Shown: positions 7,612 through 16,846 of the stretch, in pieces
Layout of the letters: each line of letters begins with the position of its first letter
Position numbering within the stretch: the stretch's first letter is position 1
Assembly: GCA_038562375.1 (NCBI GenBank)
Contig: JBCFAY010000011.1
Location: 38,365 to 102,364, forward strand
Direction: 5' to 3'
Length of the DNA: 64,000 bases
From: JBCFAY01 sp038562375
Lineage (GTDB): Bacteria > Bacillota > Clostridia > Christensenellales > CAG-138
Translations under genes and position numbers: made by a program
Notes under the pieces: generated by a model
Databases searched by the model: none
Told to the model about the DNA's origin: nothing
Seen by the model: only the letters and a program-made list of their open reading frames with translations

Positions 7612-9132
7612 TTATGAGGTTTCTACCTGCAATAATAAGCCGGGATTATACATGAGCGGCTTTCGCAGGAACACCATGCCCGGGGATTCGATCAGCCTGC
7701 CGTTTTCGAGCATCCATACCCTCGTTACGCCGGGAAGCTTCGCCGCGGTATCGATAACGCCGAACAGGAACATCCTCTCCCGGCGATCGCCGGGAATGTC
7801 CGCCCATCCGCCTTCGATGAGCTCCCTGAGCTTATCGGAGAAGCCCTCCGCCCAGTCGATCACCGCGATGCCGCCGACGATATAGACGTCCAACACGTCG
7901 TCCTCGGTAAACACGCGGTACGCTACGCCGGGGTCTGCGGCGCTTGTAAACATCGCCTTGACGCGCTCGAGAGGATCGTATACCGCGCCCTGCGCGACGG
8001 CGCTATGCACGGCGTAAAGCGCCGACCCATCCGACGCGGGAAACGCGAGCTCGACCGTATGGCCGATCATGCCCGCGAAGCGCTCCCTCGAATAGAATTG
8101 GCCCTGATTGAGCTGCGTAACCGTGCCGTCCTCCTCGACGAAGCTGATCAACACGCCCCGCACCTCCGGTATAAAGCCGATGATCGACAGCACCATCGCC
8201 GCGCAGATATTCTGCTCGGAATACACGCCCGCCGGCCGGTTGAACACGAGGTGCACGAGACATTCGTTGGCGACCGTCCCATCCTCCCTGAGCACGGTAA
8301 AGCCGTCGCCGACGATGATCGGCTCGATCAAAGGCTCCTCGGCGAGCGTCAGATCGGCGGGCAGTACGGGCCTTAAACTCTCCTGGCCGGTTACGCCCAG
8401 CGTAAGCTCGTCGATGAGCGCGTGCACGATCTCGGATAGGGGCGCTGCTTTGCTGTAATGCAGCTGCCGGTTGTTCCCGATCAAATACTGCTCCGTTGCG
8501 TCGAGAAAATACAGCGTGGCGTCCGCCGTTTCAAATGTCCCGGCCTCGGTCTGCTGCCCCTGATCGACGGAATAGCGCTCAAACACCCGCTCGACATACA
8601 GGTCCAGCGCGCCGTCGATCGGGGTTTGAGCGCCCAGCGGCCTTCCCATGAACCCCGGTTCCTGCTCCTCGAGATAGACGTTGACCGATTGTATGCCCGT
8701 TTCGGCGGCACATACCGCCGCCGCGACGGCCGTGCGCGCGATGATCCAGTCCTGCAGCGGCGGCATTTGTCCGGAGAGCAAAACGTTCGCAACCTTGGAG
8801 GTCAATTCCACATCCTCGACATGCAGCCCCTCGGGCAGCGATGCTTCCAGGGAGGGGCTTTGCGGGCCTTCGAGCATAGCGTCGATCACCGCCTCGGCGC
8901 GCGACTGCCCCGAAAACCGATCGACCTCGCGCTCCTCGACGGCGAGAGCGCGCGATTCCGACACGAAATACAGCTGCGCCATAAAGGTTTCCTCCGGCTG
9001 ATCCTCCGGCGGAACCTTGGGCGGCTGCTGATCGACCAGCACGAGTTGTTCGGGCGGATCCGTGCGCTCCGCGCAGCCCGCGAGCAGCAGACAGCACAGG
9101 ATCGCCGCAAAAACCCGGATTGTTTTGTTCAT
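7612..9132 (-). CDS. GerMN domain lipoprotein, larger
   Basis: 506 residues with a lipoprotein signal (LLLAGC, Cys20) so it should be anchored on the outer face of the membrane. Residues about 45-165 form a first GerMN (sporulation and spore germination) domain: AQLYFVSESRALAVEEREV then RAEAVIDAMLEGP and VANVLLS. A second GerMN copy follows at about 190-310 (ATLYFLDATEQYLIGNNRQL, then IVHALIDELTLG), with a related C-terminal region to about 490. The ATG at 9132 is preferred to the GTG at 9141. It lies 15 nt after the other GerMN gene and is likely co-transcribed with it. GerMN domains are thought to mediate assembly of envelope complexes; a sensor partner role is inferred. Confidence 0.85.
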   Translation of the reverse strand: MNKTIRVFAAILCCLLLAGCAERTDPPEQLVLVDQQPPKVPPEDQPEETFMAQLYFVSESRALAVEEREVDRFSGQSRAEAVIDAMLEGPQSPSLEASLPEGLHVEDVELTSKVANVLLSGQMPPLQDWIIARTAVAAAVCAAETGIQSVNVYLEEQEPGFMGRPLGAQTPIDGALDLYVERVFERYSVDQGQQTEAGTFETADATLYFLDATEQYLIGNNRQLHYSKAAPLSEIVHALIDELTLGVTGQESLRPVLPADLTLAEEPLIEPIIVGDGFTVLREDGTVANECLVHLVFNRPAGVYSEQNICAAMVLSIIGFIPEVRGVLISFVEEDGTVTQLNQGQFYSRERFAGMIGHTVELAFPASDGSALYAVHSAVAQGAVYDPLERVKAMFTSAADPGVAYRVFTEDDVLDVYIVGGIAVIDWAEGFSDKLRELIEGGWADIPGDRRERMFLFGVIDTAAKLPGVTRVWMLENGRLIESPGMVFLRKPLMYNPGLLLQVETS

Positions 9133-9147
9133 ACTCCTCACCGCCTT

Positions 9148-10116
9148 CTACCGCTGAAGCAGCATCCAGAGGGAAGTGTAGCCGATCTTGAGCATCTCGC
9201 CTTCCCATTGAAGTTTCACGGTAGCATTGGTCGCTTTTTTCTGCACGCCGTCCTCGCTGTAGCGGAACACAAGGTCCACCTGCGCCTCGGCGCTCAAGCC
9301 GTCCTCCGCCATGGCGAAGGAGTTGACCTTATACTCCTCGAGATCGCCGAGCGTTGAAAGATCCGTCTCAAACTGCGCGTAGTCCGGCTTTTGGAGCGCG
9401 CCGCCCTCGTTTTCGGCCAGATACGTATACGCCTGCTCATATTCGCGCTGCCGGATATGCTCGAGCGCGTACCCGACGATCTTCCCGGCGTCGGCGACAA
9501 CGGTGCCGTCAAAGCGCATCGGCTCGACGAGCTGGGAATCGGTGGTCTCGGAACTTGAGAGCCCGAGCATCGCGCGCTGCACGCGCGTGCCCACGCCCGA
9601 ACCCGTCAGGTCGACGAGCAGGAGCACGCTGTCCGCGTTTCCAACGCTCATGAGCGAATTGACGATCGCATACACGCTCAACCGCCGCGCCAAATCGATT
9701 TCCTCGCGCGTTTTCGCGCCCGGCATCGGATCGAGGAACGCCCGGTTCATCGTGACATACAGGATTCCCCCGTCCAGGGAGAGCGAAACCATGCGCGTTC
9801 CCTCGGGGAATGGGGTGTCCAAATTGCCGTAAAACGACGACGGCCCCGCGAGAAGCGAACGCATTACGGCCATCTCCGCGCGCTCGTTCGCGCGGATCTG
9901 TACCGTTCTTTTTACCTGCAAAAGGCACGGTTCGTCGCCGAGACGGAAGAAAAGCGAAGCCTCCGTCTCCCTGGCGACCCCGTCCTCCGGATCGATCTGC
10001 GGGAGCGCCTCGTAGGTTTCGTTTTCCTTTATCATGTTGCTCACGCAGCCGGAAAGGAGCGCCGCGAGCAGCAGCGCGCATACGAGGCGCAGCGCGCGCC
10101 AAACGACCTTTTTCAT
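9148..10116 (-). CDS. GerMN domain lipoprotein, smaller
   Basis: 322 residues with lipobox LLSGC (Cys24). A single GerMN domain spans about residues 50-185: ASLFFRLGDEPCLLQVKRTV, then ERAEMAVMRSLLAGP and GILYVTMNRAFLD. The C-terminal 130 residues form a separate alpha/beta part (YALEHIRQREYEQAYTYLAENEGG then strands) resembling NTF2-like or DUF-type extracytoplasmic domains. Its ATG overlaps the kinase stop (ATGA at 10113-10116), tying its synthesis to the sensor kinase. Inference: an accessory lipoprotein of the two-component system, by analogy to LpqB beside MtrAB. Confidence 0.85.
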   Translation of the reverse strand: MKKVVWRALRLVCALLLAALLSGCVSNMIKENETYEALPQIDPEDGVARETEASLFFRLGDEPCLLQVKRTVQIRANERAEMAVMRSLLAGPSSFYGNLDTPFPEGTRMVSLSLDGGILYVTMNRAFLDPMPGAKTREEIDLARRLSVYAIVNSLMSVGNADSVLLLVDLTGSGVGTRVQRAMLGLSSSETTDSQLVEPMRFDGTVVADAGKIVGYALEHIRQREYEQAYTYLAENEGGALQKPDYAQFETDLSTLGDLEEYKVNSFAMAEDGLSAEAQVDLVFRYSEDGVQKKATNATVKLQWEGEMLKIGYTSLWMLLQR

Positions 10117-11585
10117 CGCGCGTCGCCTCCCCTCTCAAGCGGCAGGTAAACGGTAAACGTGCTGCCCTTGTTCAGGGCGCTTTCGACCTTGATGTAGCCG
10201 CCGTGGTTGTGCACGATGCGCTCCACGATCGATAGGCCCAGGCCCGTGCCGCCCGTCTCGCGCGAGCGGGCGCGGTCCACGCGGTAGAAGCGCTCGAACA
10301 GGCGCGCCTGCGCCTCCCCGGAGATGCCGATGCCCGTGTCCTTGACCGCGAACACCGCCGTATCGCCGTCGGCGCGCACCATGACCTGTACGCTGCCCTC
10401 GTCGGTATATTTGATCGCATTGTCGATAAGATTGGTAAACACTTGTTCGAGCCTCGCGCCGTTGCCTAGAATCGCCACCGGCGCGATGCGCATTTCAAGG
10501 CGTATGCCCTTTTTGCGCGCGAGCGGCGCAAGCCTTGTCACCACCGCGCGGACAAGCTCGTCGAGCGGTACGCGCTCAAACTCCGTCTCGCTCTCGCCGG
10601 CCTCCTCGCGAACGAGGCGCAAGAGGTCGTTGATGATGTCCGTAAGCCTGTCCACCTCGTGGTTGACGTCGAGGAAAAACTCCTTCATCATCCCGGCGTC
10701 CGGCTCCTGCTGATAGAGAATGGACTCGGAAAGGATCTTCATCGTGCTCAGCGGCGTCTTGAGCTCATGGGACGCATTGGAGACGAATTCGTCGCGCACG
10801 CGGTCGTGGTCCTCGATCTGCTGGCTCATGCGGTTGAACGCGTCCACGAGCTCCGCGAGCTCGCCCTTGCCCTTGACGTTGACGCGCACACCGCCGCCGC
10901 GCCTGCCCATGCGCCTGATCGCGTTGGTCAAAACGAGGATCGGCTTTGTCAGCCAGCCCGAGAGTATGAAGCTGATGATCGCGATAACCACGGCGACGCC
11001 GATGAATATCATGGCGATGCGCTGAAGCATCGTGTTCACGCTGTCCATAACGTCCTGGATCAGAACGCTGTACACCACCGCGCCGCGGATCTGCCCGTCC
11101 CTGAGGATCGGCGCGGTATAATAGACCGTCCAGATGGAATAGGTTCTTGAAATAGAAAAGGGATTGCCGGAGTCCGCGCCCTCCGTGCGCACGATGGAAT
11201 GAAACCCGTAGGAGGTTTCCTTGCCGCCGATGAGCACGTCGCGCACCTCGCGGTAAGGAAGGTAATAGCCGTTGTACTGCGAGGAGGAATCCGCCTGCAC
11301 CACCGCATCCGTGTCCAGCACTAAAACGCGGCCGTCCAACTCCTGCGCCCGCTCGGCAATGGTTTCGTATATGAATTGGGGATCGTCTTGCTCCATGATC
11401 CGGGCGAGCTCAAGCGCAAGCCGCGAGACCTGCTCGCTCTGCTGCTGCGTGCGCTGCGAAACCAGAAAGTCCTCCATGAGGTAGGATACGATAGCGCTCG
11501 TGGCCACGAAGGCCGCCGCGGTGACGACCAGATAGATCACGACCATGCGCACACGGATGGAGCTGAAGAACCTACCGATCCGCAA
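10113..11585 (-). CDS. Sensor histidine kinase with HAMP domain
   Basis: 490 residues from a TTG at 11585. Domains in order: membrane helix 1 (about 14-36), an extracytoplasmic domain of about 150 residues, membrane helix 2 (about 189-212), HAMP (213-262), HisKA with phospho-acceptor His273 in SNASHELKTPL, and HATPase with NLIDNAIKYT, DTGIGIS and GGTGLGLSIV. The architecture is that of WalK/ResE/MtrB-like kinases. It overlaps the response regulator upstream by 14 nt and the GerMN gene downstream by 4 nt, so all three are one unit. The signal is unknown; envelope state is likely from the neighbours. Confidence 0.93.
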   Translation of the reverse strand: MRIGRFFSSIRVRMVVIYLVVTAAAFVATSAIVSYLMEDFLVSQRTQQQSEQVSRLALELARIMEQDDPQFIYETIAERAQELDGRVLVLDTDAVVQADSSSQYNGYYLPYREVRDVLIGGKETSYGFHSIVRTEGADSGNPFSISRTYSIWTVYYTAPILRDGQIRGAVVYSVLIQDVMDSVNTMLQRIAMIFIGVAVVIAIISFILSGWLTKPILVLTNAIRRMGRRGGGVRVNVKGKGELAELVDAFNRMSQQIEDHDRVRDEFVSNASHELKTPLSTMKILSESILYQQEPDAGMMKEFFLDVNHEVDRLTDIINDLLRLVREEAGESETEFERVPLDELVRAVVTRLAPLARKKGIRLEMRIAPVAILGNGARLEQVFTNLIDNAIKYTDEGSVQVMVRADGDTAVFAVKDTGIGISGEAQARLFERFYRVDRARSRETGGTGLGLSIVERIVHNHGGYIKVESALNKGSTFTVYLPLERGGDAR

Positions 11586-12258
11586 AATAGTAACCCACTC
11601 CCCATTTTGTCAGAATATACTGGGGTTTTGCAGGATCCTTCTCGATCTTTTCGCGGAGCCTGCGAATATGCACGTCCACGGTGCGAAAATCCCCGATAAA
11701 ATCGCCGCCCCAGATCGTCTCAAGCAGTTCCTCCCGGCTGTAGACCTTGTCCCGGTTGCTCATAAAGAGCTTGAGAAGATCGAATTCCTTCACGGTAAGG
11801 TTGACGGGGTTATTATCGACCGTAACGCTGCGTCGCTTGGGATCGACCGTCATCCCCGGCGCCTCGAGGATCTCCTTGGGCGCTTCGCCCCGCGCTGAAA
11901 CGCGCCTTAAAATGCTCTTGATGCGCGCCTTGACCTCGAGGATGTTGAAGGGCTTCGTCATATAATCGTCCGCGCCGTATTCAAGGCCGAGAATCTTATC
12001 CATGTCCTCGCCTTTGGCGGTGAGCATGATGATCGGAACGTCCGAGTTCTCGCGGATGCGCTGGCAGACCTCGATGCCGCTGAGCTTGGGAAGCATGACG
12101 TCCAGCAGCACAAGATCAAAGGACCCCTCGAGCGCTTTGTTTACCGCCTCCTGTCCGTCAGCGGCGGCGTCGACCTCGTACCCGTCCTGCTCCAGCGCAA
12201 ATTTCAGTCCCTTGATAATCAGGGGCTCGTCGTCGACGAGCAGCACCTTTTTTGACAT
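11572..12258 (-). CDS. OmpR family response regulator
   Basis: 228 residues: a receiver domain with acidic DDE at 9-11, phospho-acceptor Asp53 (LLDVMLP) and Lys102 (TKPF), and a C-terminal winged helix with TVKEFDLLKLFMSN, VYSREELLETIWG and the recognition helix region RTVDVHIRRLREKI. It is close to the WalR/MtrA/ResD group. First gene of the unit that continues with the kinase and GerMN lipoproteins. A candidate extended -10 (TGGTATACT on the minus strand, near 12306-12314) lies about 50 nt upstream. Confidence 0.93.
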   Translation of the reverse strand: MSKKVLLVDDEPLIIKGLKFALEQDGYEVDAAADGQEAVNKALEGSFDLVLLDVMLPKLSGIEVCQRIRENSDVPIIMLTAKGEDMDKILGLEYGADDYMTKPFNILEVKARIKSILRRVSARGEAPKEILEAPGMTVDPKRRSVTVDNNPVNLTVKEFDLLKLFMSNRDKVYSREELLETIWGGDFIGDFRTVDVHIRRLREKIEKDPAKPQYILTKWGVGYYFADR

Positions 12259-12467
12259 GGCGGTTCCTCCAATCTATGGGATTGCGCAGTAAATCTTCCG
12301 ATTTCAGTATACCATAAATACCGTAAATAAAAACGGTTTTGTCCGCAAAGAAAACATCATATTGAAACATGCTGTACAAATCTGTCGCATTATTATACTA
12401 TAGACTGTATCAGCTGTACTGAATTTGCGGCCGTTTTTTCGCGCGCCGCACGGAAAGGATCAAATCG

Positions 12468-13853
12468 ATGTTCAAACGTCTCTGCGCAGCGCTCGCGACG
12501 CTCGTGCTCGTTTTAGCGCTGACGCCGACTTTCGCTTTAGCCGAAACAATCGATCTTGAAAGCATCAGCGTTAAGCATATTATCGTCATCGACGAGGATT
12601 CCGGCGCAACGCTGCTTGAAAAAGACGCGGACAGCAAAGCCTATCCCGCAAGCACTACCAAGATTATGACCGCGCTCGTCGCGCTTGAAAACGGCAACCT
12701 CGACGACGAAGTCACCGTCGGCGAGGAGGTGTGGCGCGGTTTCGGCGATAAAAGCTCACTGATGGGGCTCTCCGAAGGGGAGAAGATCACGCTGAAGGAC
12801 CTTCTCTACGGCATGCTGCTCGTCTCCGGCAACGACGCCGGGGCTGCGATCGCCGTGCACATCGGCGGGTCGATCTCCGGCTTCGTGGATATGATGAACC
12901 AGAAAGCCCAGGAGCTCGGCATGACCGGCACCCATTACATGAACCCCCATGGCTTACACGACGAGGAACACTATACCACCGCCCGCGATATGGCCGTACT
13001 CGCGCGCGCCGCTATGCAGAACGAAACCTTCCGCAAGATCGTGGGCACGAAGACGTACGAAGTCAAACCTACCAATCGCGATTCGGACGGATATCAGCTT
13101 GAGACCAGCAACAAACTCCGCTATACCCACGAGGGCAAACAAAGCTATGAATATCCCTACGCGACAGGCATCAAGACGGGCGATACCAACCAGGCGCTGC
13201 GCTGCCTCGTCGCCTCCGCCGAAAAGGACGGCGTCAAGCTCATCACGGTGCTGCTGTGCGACGAGGATCAGGATAACCGGTTCACCGTCGCAAAGAACCT
13301 GTTCGACTGGTGCTTTGCAAACTGTCTGAAGGTCGACGCCTCAACGCTCGGCCTGCCCACCACGGTCGATCAGACCGTCTCGAACGCAAGCTTTGAGGAT
13401 CCGCAGAACGGCGTGCTCACGCTCAACGCCGACCTCACGGGCAAGACCATCAGCGGCCTGAAGGAGGAAATCGAGGACATCAAGGCCAATATCGCCTCCG
13501 TCAAGCTCGTCCCCGTACTCAACGACAAGCTCGCCGCGCCCGTTGCCGAAGGCCAGGTCGTCGGAACGGTAGCGTATCAGTACAACGGCTCGACGCTGTT
13601 CTCGGCGGACCTTGTCGCTTCCCGCAGCGTTGCGGGCATCGACACCGCCGTGCTCTCGCCAAGCTCGAGCCCTTTGATCACCGGCACGAACGCGCCGAAG
13701 AACAATTCAAGCCCCTTGTTGTTCTGGATCCTCGTGATACTGCTCGTAGTGATCATATTCTGCGTCATCAAGATCGCGCAGCGCAAACGCCAGCGCCGCC
13801 GCGGCGCGCGCCGCAGGCGCATGGCCTCTTCAAGGGGCGGCTACAAGCGTTAA
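12468..13853 (+). CDS. dacF: D-alanyl-D-alanine carboxypeptidase, DacF/PBP5 type
   Basis: 461 residues with a cleavable signal (about 1-25, ending ALA). Peptidase S11 motifs are complete: SxxK at Ser62-Lys65 (ASTTK), SGN at 120-122, and KTG at 236-238. It trims the terminal D-Ala of peptidoglycan stem peptides outside the membrane. A PBP5-like C-terminal domain (about 290-400) is followed by a membrane helix (FWILVILLVVIIFCVIKIA) and a very basic tail rather than the usual amphipathic anchor. AAGGA lies 8 nt before the ATG. It diverges from the two-component operon, consistent with a cell wall theme. The paralogue name is inferred. Confidence 0.92.
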   Translation: MFKRLCAALATLVLVLALTPTFALAETIDLESISVKHIIVIDEDSGATLLEKDADSKAYPASTTKIMTALVALENGNLDDEVTVGEEVWRGFGDKSSLMGLSEGEKITLKDLLYGMLLVSGNDAGAAIAVHIGGSISGFVDMMNQKAQELGMTGTHYMNPHGLHDEEHYTTARDMAVLARAAMQNETFRKIVGTKTYEVKPTNRDSDGYQLETSNKLRYTHEGKQSYEYPYATGIKTGDTNQALRCLVASAEKDGVKLITVLLCDEDQDNRFTVAKNLFDWCFANCLKVDASTLGLPTTVDQTVSNASFEDPQNGVLTLNADLTGKTISGLKEEIEDIKANIASVKLVPVLNDKLAAPVAEGQVVGTVAYQYNGSTLFSADLVASRSVAGIDTAVLSPSSSPLITGTNAPKNNSSPLLFWILVILLVVIIFCVIKIAQRKRQRRRGARRRRMASSRGGYKR

Positions 13854-13934
13854 AACAACCGTCGAAGCATCAAATCGACGAATTGGAGAGATTCACCGCA
13901 AGCGTTTTTCACGCGGGTTTCCTGAGAGATTGAA

Positions 13935-13966
13935 AAACAGCCCTTCCCCAACGGGAAGGGCTGTTT
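13935..13966. terminator. Strong bidirectional intrinsic terminator
   Basis: AAACAGCCCTTCCC, CAAC loop, GGGAAGGGCTGTTT. T-rich flanks occur in both directions, serving the carboxypeptidase gene (plus) and the DeoR gene (minus). Confidence 0.9.
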
Positions 13967-14036
13967 GTTTTGCGGGCAAGCGGCGGCTTGTTTCGCCCTT
14001 CGCAGAACGGCTTTTTGTCGGGAAATCCGCTGCCCT

Positions 14037-14807
14037 TTACTGTGGGCAGATCAGAGAAACGCCCCTAGCGGACAGAAAGCGCTGCCATTCCTCGGAAGGA
14101 TACTTCTCGGTTATGATCGCGGTGAGCTCCGAAAAATCCACGAACCGGCTCACGAAGCTCTTGCCGAACTTGCGTTCGTCCGCGACGAGGTAGGGTTCAC
14201 GGGAATTGCGGATCATCAGGGCGCGCACCTCCGCCTCGTCCTGGTTATTGTCCGTGATTCCGAACTCCATGCTGATGCCGGTGCAGCTCACGACGCACTT
14301 GTCCGCGTTGAGGCAGCCCAAGTTCTTCGTCGCGACGCCCCCGATCAGCGATTGCGTGTTCTTGCGCAGCACGCCGCCGACACAGATCAATCGGACCTGA
14401 TCGCTCTGGGCGAATTCCTCCGCGATGCCGAGCGAGTTGGTGATAATCGTCACGCCAAGGCCGTTTTGCTTGATCAGCCGCGCCGCGTACAATGCGGTGG
14501 TGCTGCAGTCCATCATGACCGTATCGTTCGCCTTGATCAGCGGATAGCACAGCTGGGCGATCCGCTGCTTCTGCGCGACGCTGAGCGTCTTGCGCAGCGA
14601 AAGCGGCGCTTCCCGATCGCGCACGCCGATCTTATACGCGCCGCCATGCACGCGCACGATGGACGGGTCGAGCTTGCTGATCTGCTCCAGATCCCGGCGA
14701 ATGGTCTCCTCGCTCACGGAAAACTTCGCGCTGAGCGCATTGATGGAAACCCACTCATTCAGGGAAAGCATCTGCTGCACCAGTTTTTTTCGTTCAGCAG
14801 CTAACAT
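14037..14807 (-). CDS. DeoR family transcriptional regulator
   Basis: 256 residues from the ATG at 14807, chosen because GGAGG lies 5 nt upstream; in-frame ATGs further up lack this. The N-terminal winged helix reads ERKKLVQQMLSLNEWVSINALSAKFSVSEETIRRDLEQI, the DeoR signature with VSEETIRRDL. The C-terminal sugar-phosphate sensing domain contains the VMMDCSTTALYAARLI phosphate loop, IITNSLGIAEE, and a late DKCVVSCTGIS. DeoR repressors respond to phosphorylated sugars. It diverges from the solute-binding, aldolase and dehydrogenase genes, which it most likely controls. Confidence 0.92.
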   Translation of the reverse strand: MLAAERKKLVQQMLSLNEWVSINALSAKFSVSEETIRRDLEQISKLDPSIVRVHGGAYKIGVRDREAPLSLRKTLSVAQKQRIAQLCYPLIKANDTVMMDCSTTALYAARLIKQNGLGVTIITNSLGIAEEFAQSDQVRLICVGGVLRKNTQSLIGGVATKNLGCLNADKCVVSCTGISMEFGITDNNQDEAEVRALMIRNSREPYLVADERKFGKSFVSRFVDFSELTAIITEKYPSEEWQRFLSARGVSLICPQ

Positions 14808-15364
14808 GAGCGCCTCCATAGCCATAGTATGGTACTTATTGTATCCACGCAAGATCTTAAGTGTCAAGCAACTCTGTTCCGGCGCGGCACATCCCATAGC
14901 GCCGGCGCGCGCCTTGACGCACGCGCCGCCAACCTCGGCATATGGCGCACCGCAGCGCCGAAGAATCGGGAATATATGTGGTATATTTATTATAATACTC
15001 CAAAAACCAACACGCAATGATATATAGGTTTAACCTAGAATTTATCTGGATATTTCGCTCATTGCGGTGCGTTTTTCCGTAAAATTCCGGCCTCAGGTGT
15101 GTTGACTTATGTGGTTGATTGTGGTTCAATAGTCCCATCGACAGCCAATATCCCGATCCGGGCCTGAAGCCTACCGCTCAAAGCTTAAACACAGCCGGAG
15201 CGGTTTGAGCGTTCACGGGCGACGCACTCCTTTTCGAACGCCTGCGAAGACCTGCGGTACAAGCCTTCCCTGCAAAGCGCCAAGCGTCTTTGACGGAATC
15301 GCCAACCGCGCAAATCAGCCTCCGTTTCCCCGGATTTTGGACGGAACTTGCCGGAGGAATCGGA
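14808..15364. other. Divergent intergenic region with repeated TATGTGGT boxes
   Basis: No gene. The box TATGTGGT occurs at 14975-14982 and 15108-15115, and within the second site TGTGGTT repeats at 15110-15116 and 15120-15126, one helical turn apart. Downstream of the candidate promoter the plus strand leader (about 230 nt) has an 8-bp CGCTCAAA/TTTGAGCG pair (15175-15182 with 15204-15211). The pattern suits a DeoR-type repressor with two operators. Confidence 0.45.
15102..15130 (+). promoter_or_regulatory. Candidate promoter/operator for the solute-binding gene
   Basis: TTGACT (15102-15107), 17 nt spacer, TTCAAT (15125-15130). The two TGTGGTT direct repeats fall inside the spacer and -10, where a repressor would block polymerase. 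Confidence 0.45.
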
Positions 15365-16462
15365 ATGGATCTCAAAAAATGCCTTGCCCTGCTTCTCGCC
15401 GCGCTGCTTCTATCGGCAGCGGCCGGCTGCGCGCCCGAACCCCAGGAAATGATCGAAATCAAGCCCACATCCGGCCCTTCCGCGACGGGTCAGATCGGCG
15501 TGGGGCGCACGCTTGTGGTGGGAATCTGGGGCAGCGAGCAGGAGGCCATCGTCCGCGAACTAATACTGCCGAAGTTCGAAGCGCAGACGGGCGCCACCGT
15601 CGAGCTGATCGCGGGGCTCTCGTCCGACCGCTACGCGCTCCTGTATGCGGAGGCGGAGGCGCAGCAGTCCTCGATGGATGTGGTGTACCTGAGCATGGCT
15701 CAGACCGAGCAGGCCGCCAAGGACGGCTTGATACTCCCGGCGAACCCCGAGGGCGTGCCGGAGTGCGCGAATCTCTACGACATCGCCAAGAGCGTCGGCG
15801 GCTACGGCGTATCCATGATGGCGGTCGGCCTCCAGTACAGCACCGAGGCATTTCCATCGGCCCCGACCTCCTGGAGCGCGTGCTGGGATCCGGCAAATCA
15901 GGGGCGGGTCGCGCCGTTCGCGTTCCCGAGCACGCAGGGTACAGCGTTCCTCGTAATGGCGGCGAAGCTCAACGGCGGCGATGAGAACAACGTCGACCCC
16001 GGCTTTGAGGCCATCAAAAAGCTAAAGCCTCTTCCGGCCGTATTCTCGGATAACGACGAGGCGCTGCTCGCCTTTGAAAGCGGGTCCGTCGTGCTTGCGC
16101 CGCAGCTCGACTGCTATGCCGCCGCGGCGATTGACGCGGCCAAAAAAGTAGGTTTTACCCTCCCGTCGGAAGGCGGCGTGCTCGTGATGAACTGCGCCGC
16201 GATCCCCGCGAAATCGGCCAACGCCGACCTCGCGCAAATCTGGATCAACATGCACCTCTCGCAGGAGGTGCAGCAGGCATACGCCGAGCGGCTCTACTAC
16301 GGGCCGACGAATTCCAAGGTGGCTCTAAGCGACGATCTGGCCAAAAAAGTACTCTACGGTCCCGATGAGGTCTCAAAGCTGATCGCGCTCGATTCCGCCG
16401 CGATCGCGGCCAATGCGGACGCCTGGGCCGCGCGTTGGGAGCAGGAAGTCACAGGTCAATAA
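15365..16462 (+). CDS. ABC-type extracellular solute-binding lipoprotein (family 1)
   Basis: 365 residues from the ATG at 15365, with GGAGG 7 nt upstream. Lipobox SAAAGC places the acylated Cys at 22. The mature part begins with LVVGIWGSEQEAIVRELILPKFEAQTG, the opening of family 1 (PotD/iron/phosphonate-like) binding proteins, and ends with a helical DAWAARWEQEV. It should bind a ligand outside the membrane and pass it to an ABC permease, but no permease or ATPase gene adjoins it. The aldolase and dehydrogenase downstream suggest the ligand is a sugar-like or polyol compound. Ligand not determinable here. Confidence 0.85.
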   Translation: MDLKKCLALLLAALLLSAAAGCAPEPQEMIEIKPTSGPSATGQIGVGRTLVVGIWGSEQEAIVRELILPKFEAQTGATVELIAGLSSDRYALLYAEAEAQQSSMDVVYLSMAQTEQAAKDGLILPANPEGVPECANLYDIAKSVGGYGVSMMAVGLQYSTEAFPSAPTSWSACWDPANQGRVAPFAFPSTQGTAFLVMAAKLNGGDENNVDPGFEAIKKLKPLPAVFSDNDEALLAFESGSVVLAPQLDCYAAAAIDAAKKVGFTLPSEGGVLVMNCAAIPAKSANADLAQIWINMHLSQEVQQAYAERLYYGPTNSKVALSDDLAKKVLYGPDEVSKLIALDSAAIAANADAWAARWEQEVTGQ

Positions 16463-16846
16463 CGCAACGAACATCGCCCTGACGCGGGATAAAATGCGAC
16501 TCTCCGCGCGGTCCGGTTCAATCCGCACCGCGCGATCGCAAAGAAATTGCACCCAGGATCATTTTCGTGTTTTAAGGGAAAGCATGTGCGGCCCGGCCAC
16601 GCATTCCCGGATGCCAAGGCGCCGTTTTTAAACTTTTGAAGCAGCTCAGACCCTTATCCAAGATCCTCGCCAAGTCCGGCGCACGGGCAAAGAAGCCCGC
16701 CGAAACCTCCAACCGCCCGCAAAATCGCGGACAGGAAGAATCATAGCGGAATATCGCGTTTGAAGAAACGCCTTATATCAAATATCGCAAAAGGATCAGC
16801 AAGATTTTCCCAACATTCCATTATTTTTGAAAGCGAGGAAAGTATC
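16463..16846. other. Gap between solute-binding and aldolase genes
   Basis: No promoter, terminator or convincing gene is seen. A lysine-rich frame from a TTG at about 16636 to a TAG at 16744-16746 lacks a ribosome binding site and resembles a protein tail; it may be a decayed remnant. Confidence 0.3.

Noticed and set aside
5829..8376. Long plus strand frames opposite the LCP and GerMN genes
   Set aside because: Arg/His/Asp-rich shadow translations of the GC-rich codons of clear minus strand genes.
14037..15017. Longer DeoR protein starting at 15017
   Set aside because: The extra 70 residues lack family similarity and the ATG at 14807 has a clear ribosome binding site.
16636..16746. Short lysine-rich protein from a TTG start before the aldolase gene
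   Set aside because: No ribosome binding site, an in-frame stop shortly upstream, and no recognisable motif; possibly a remnant tail.
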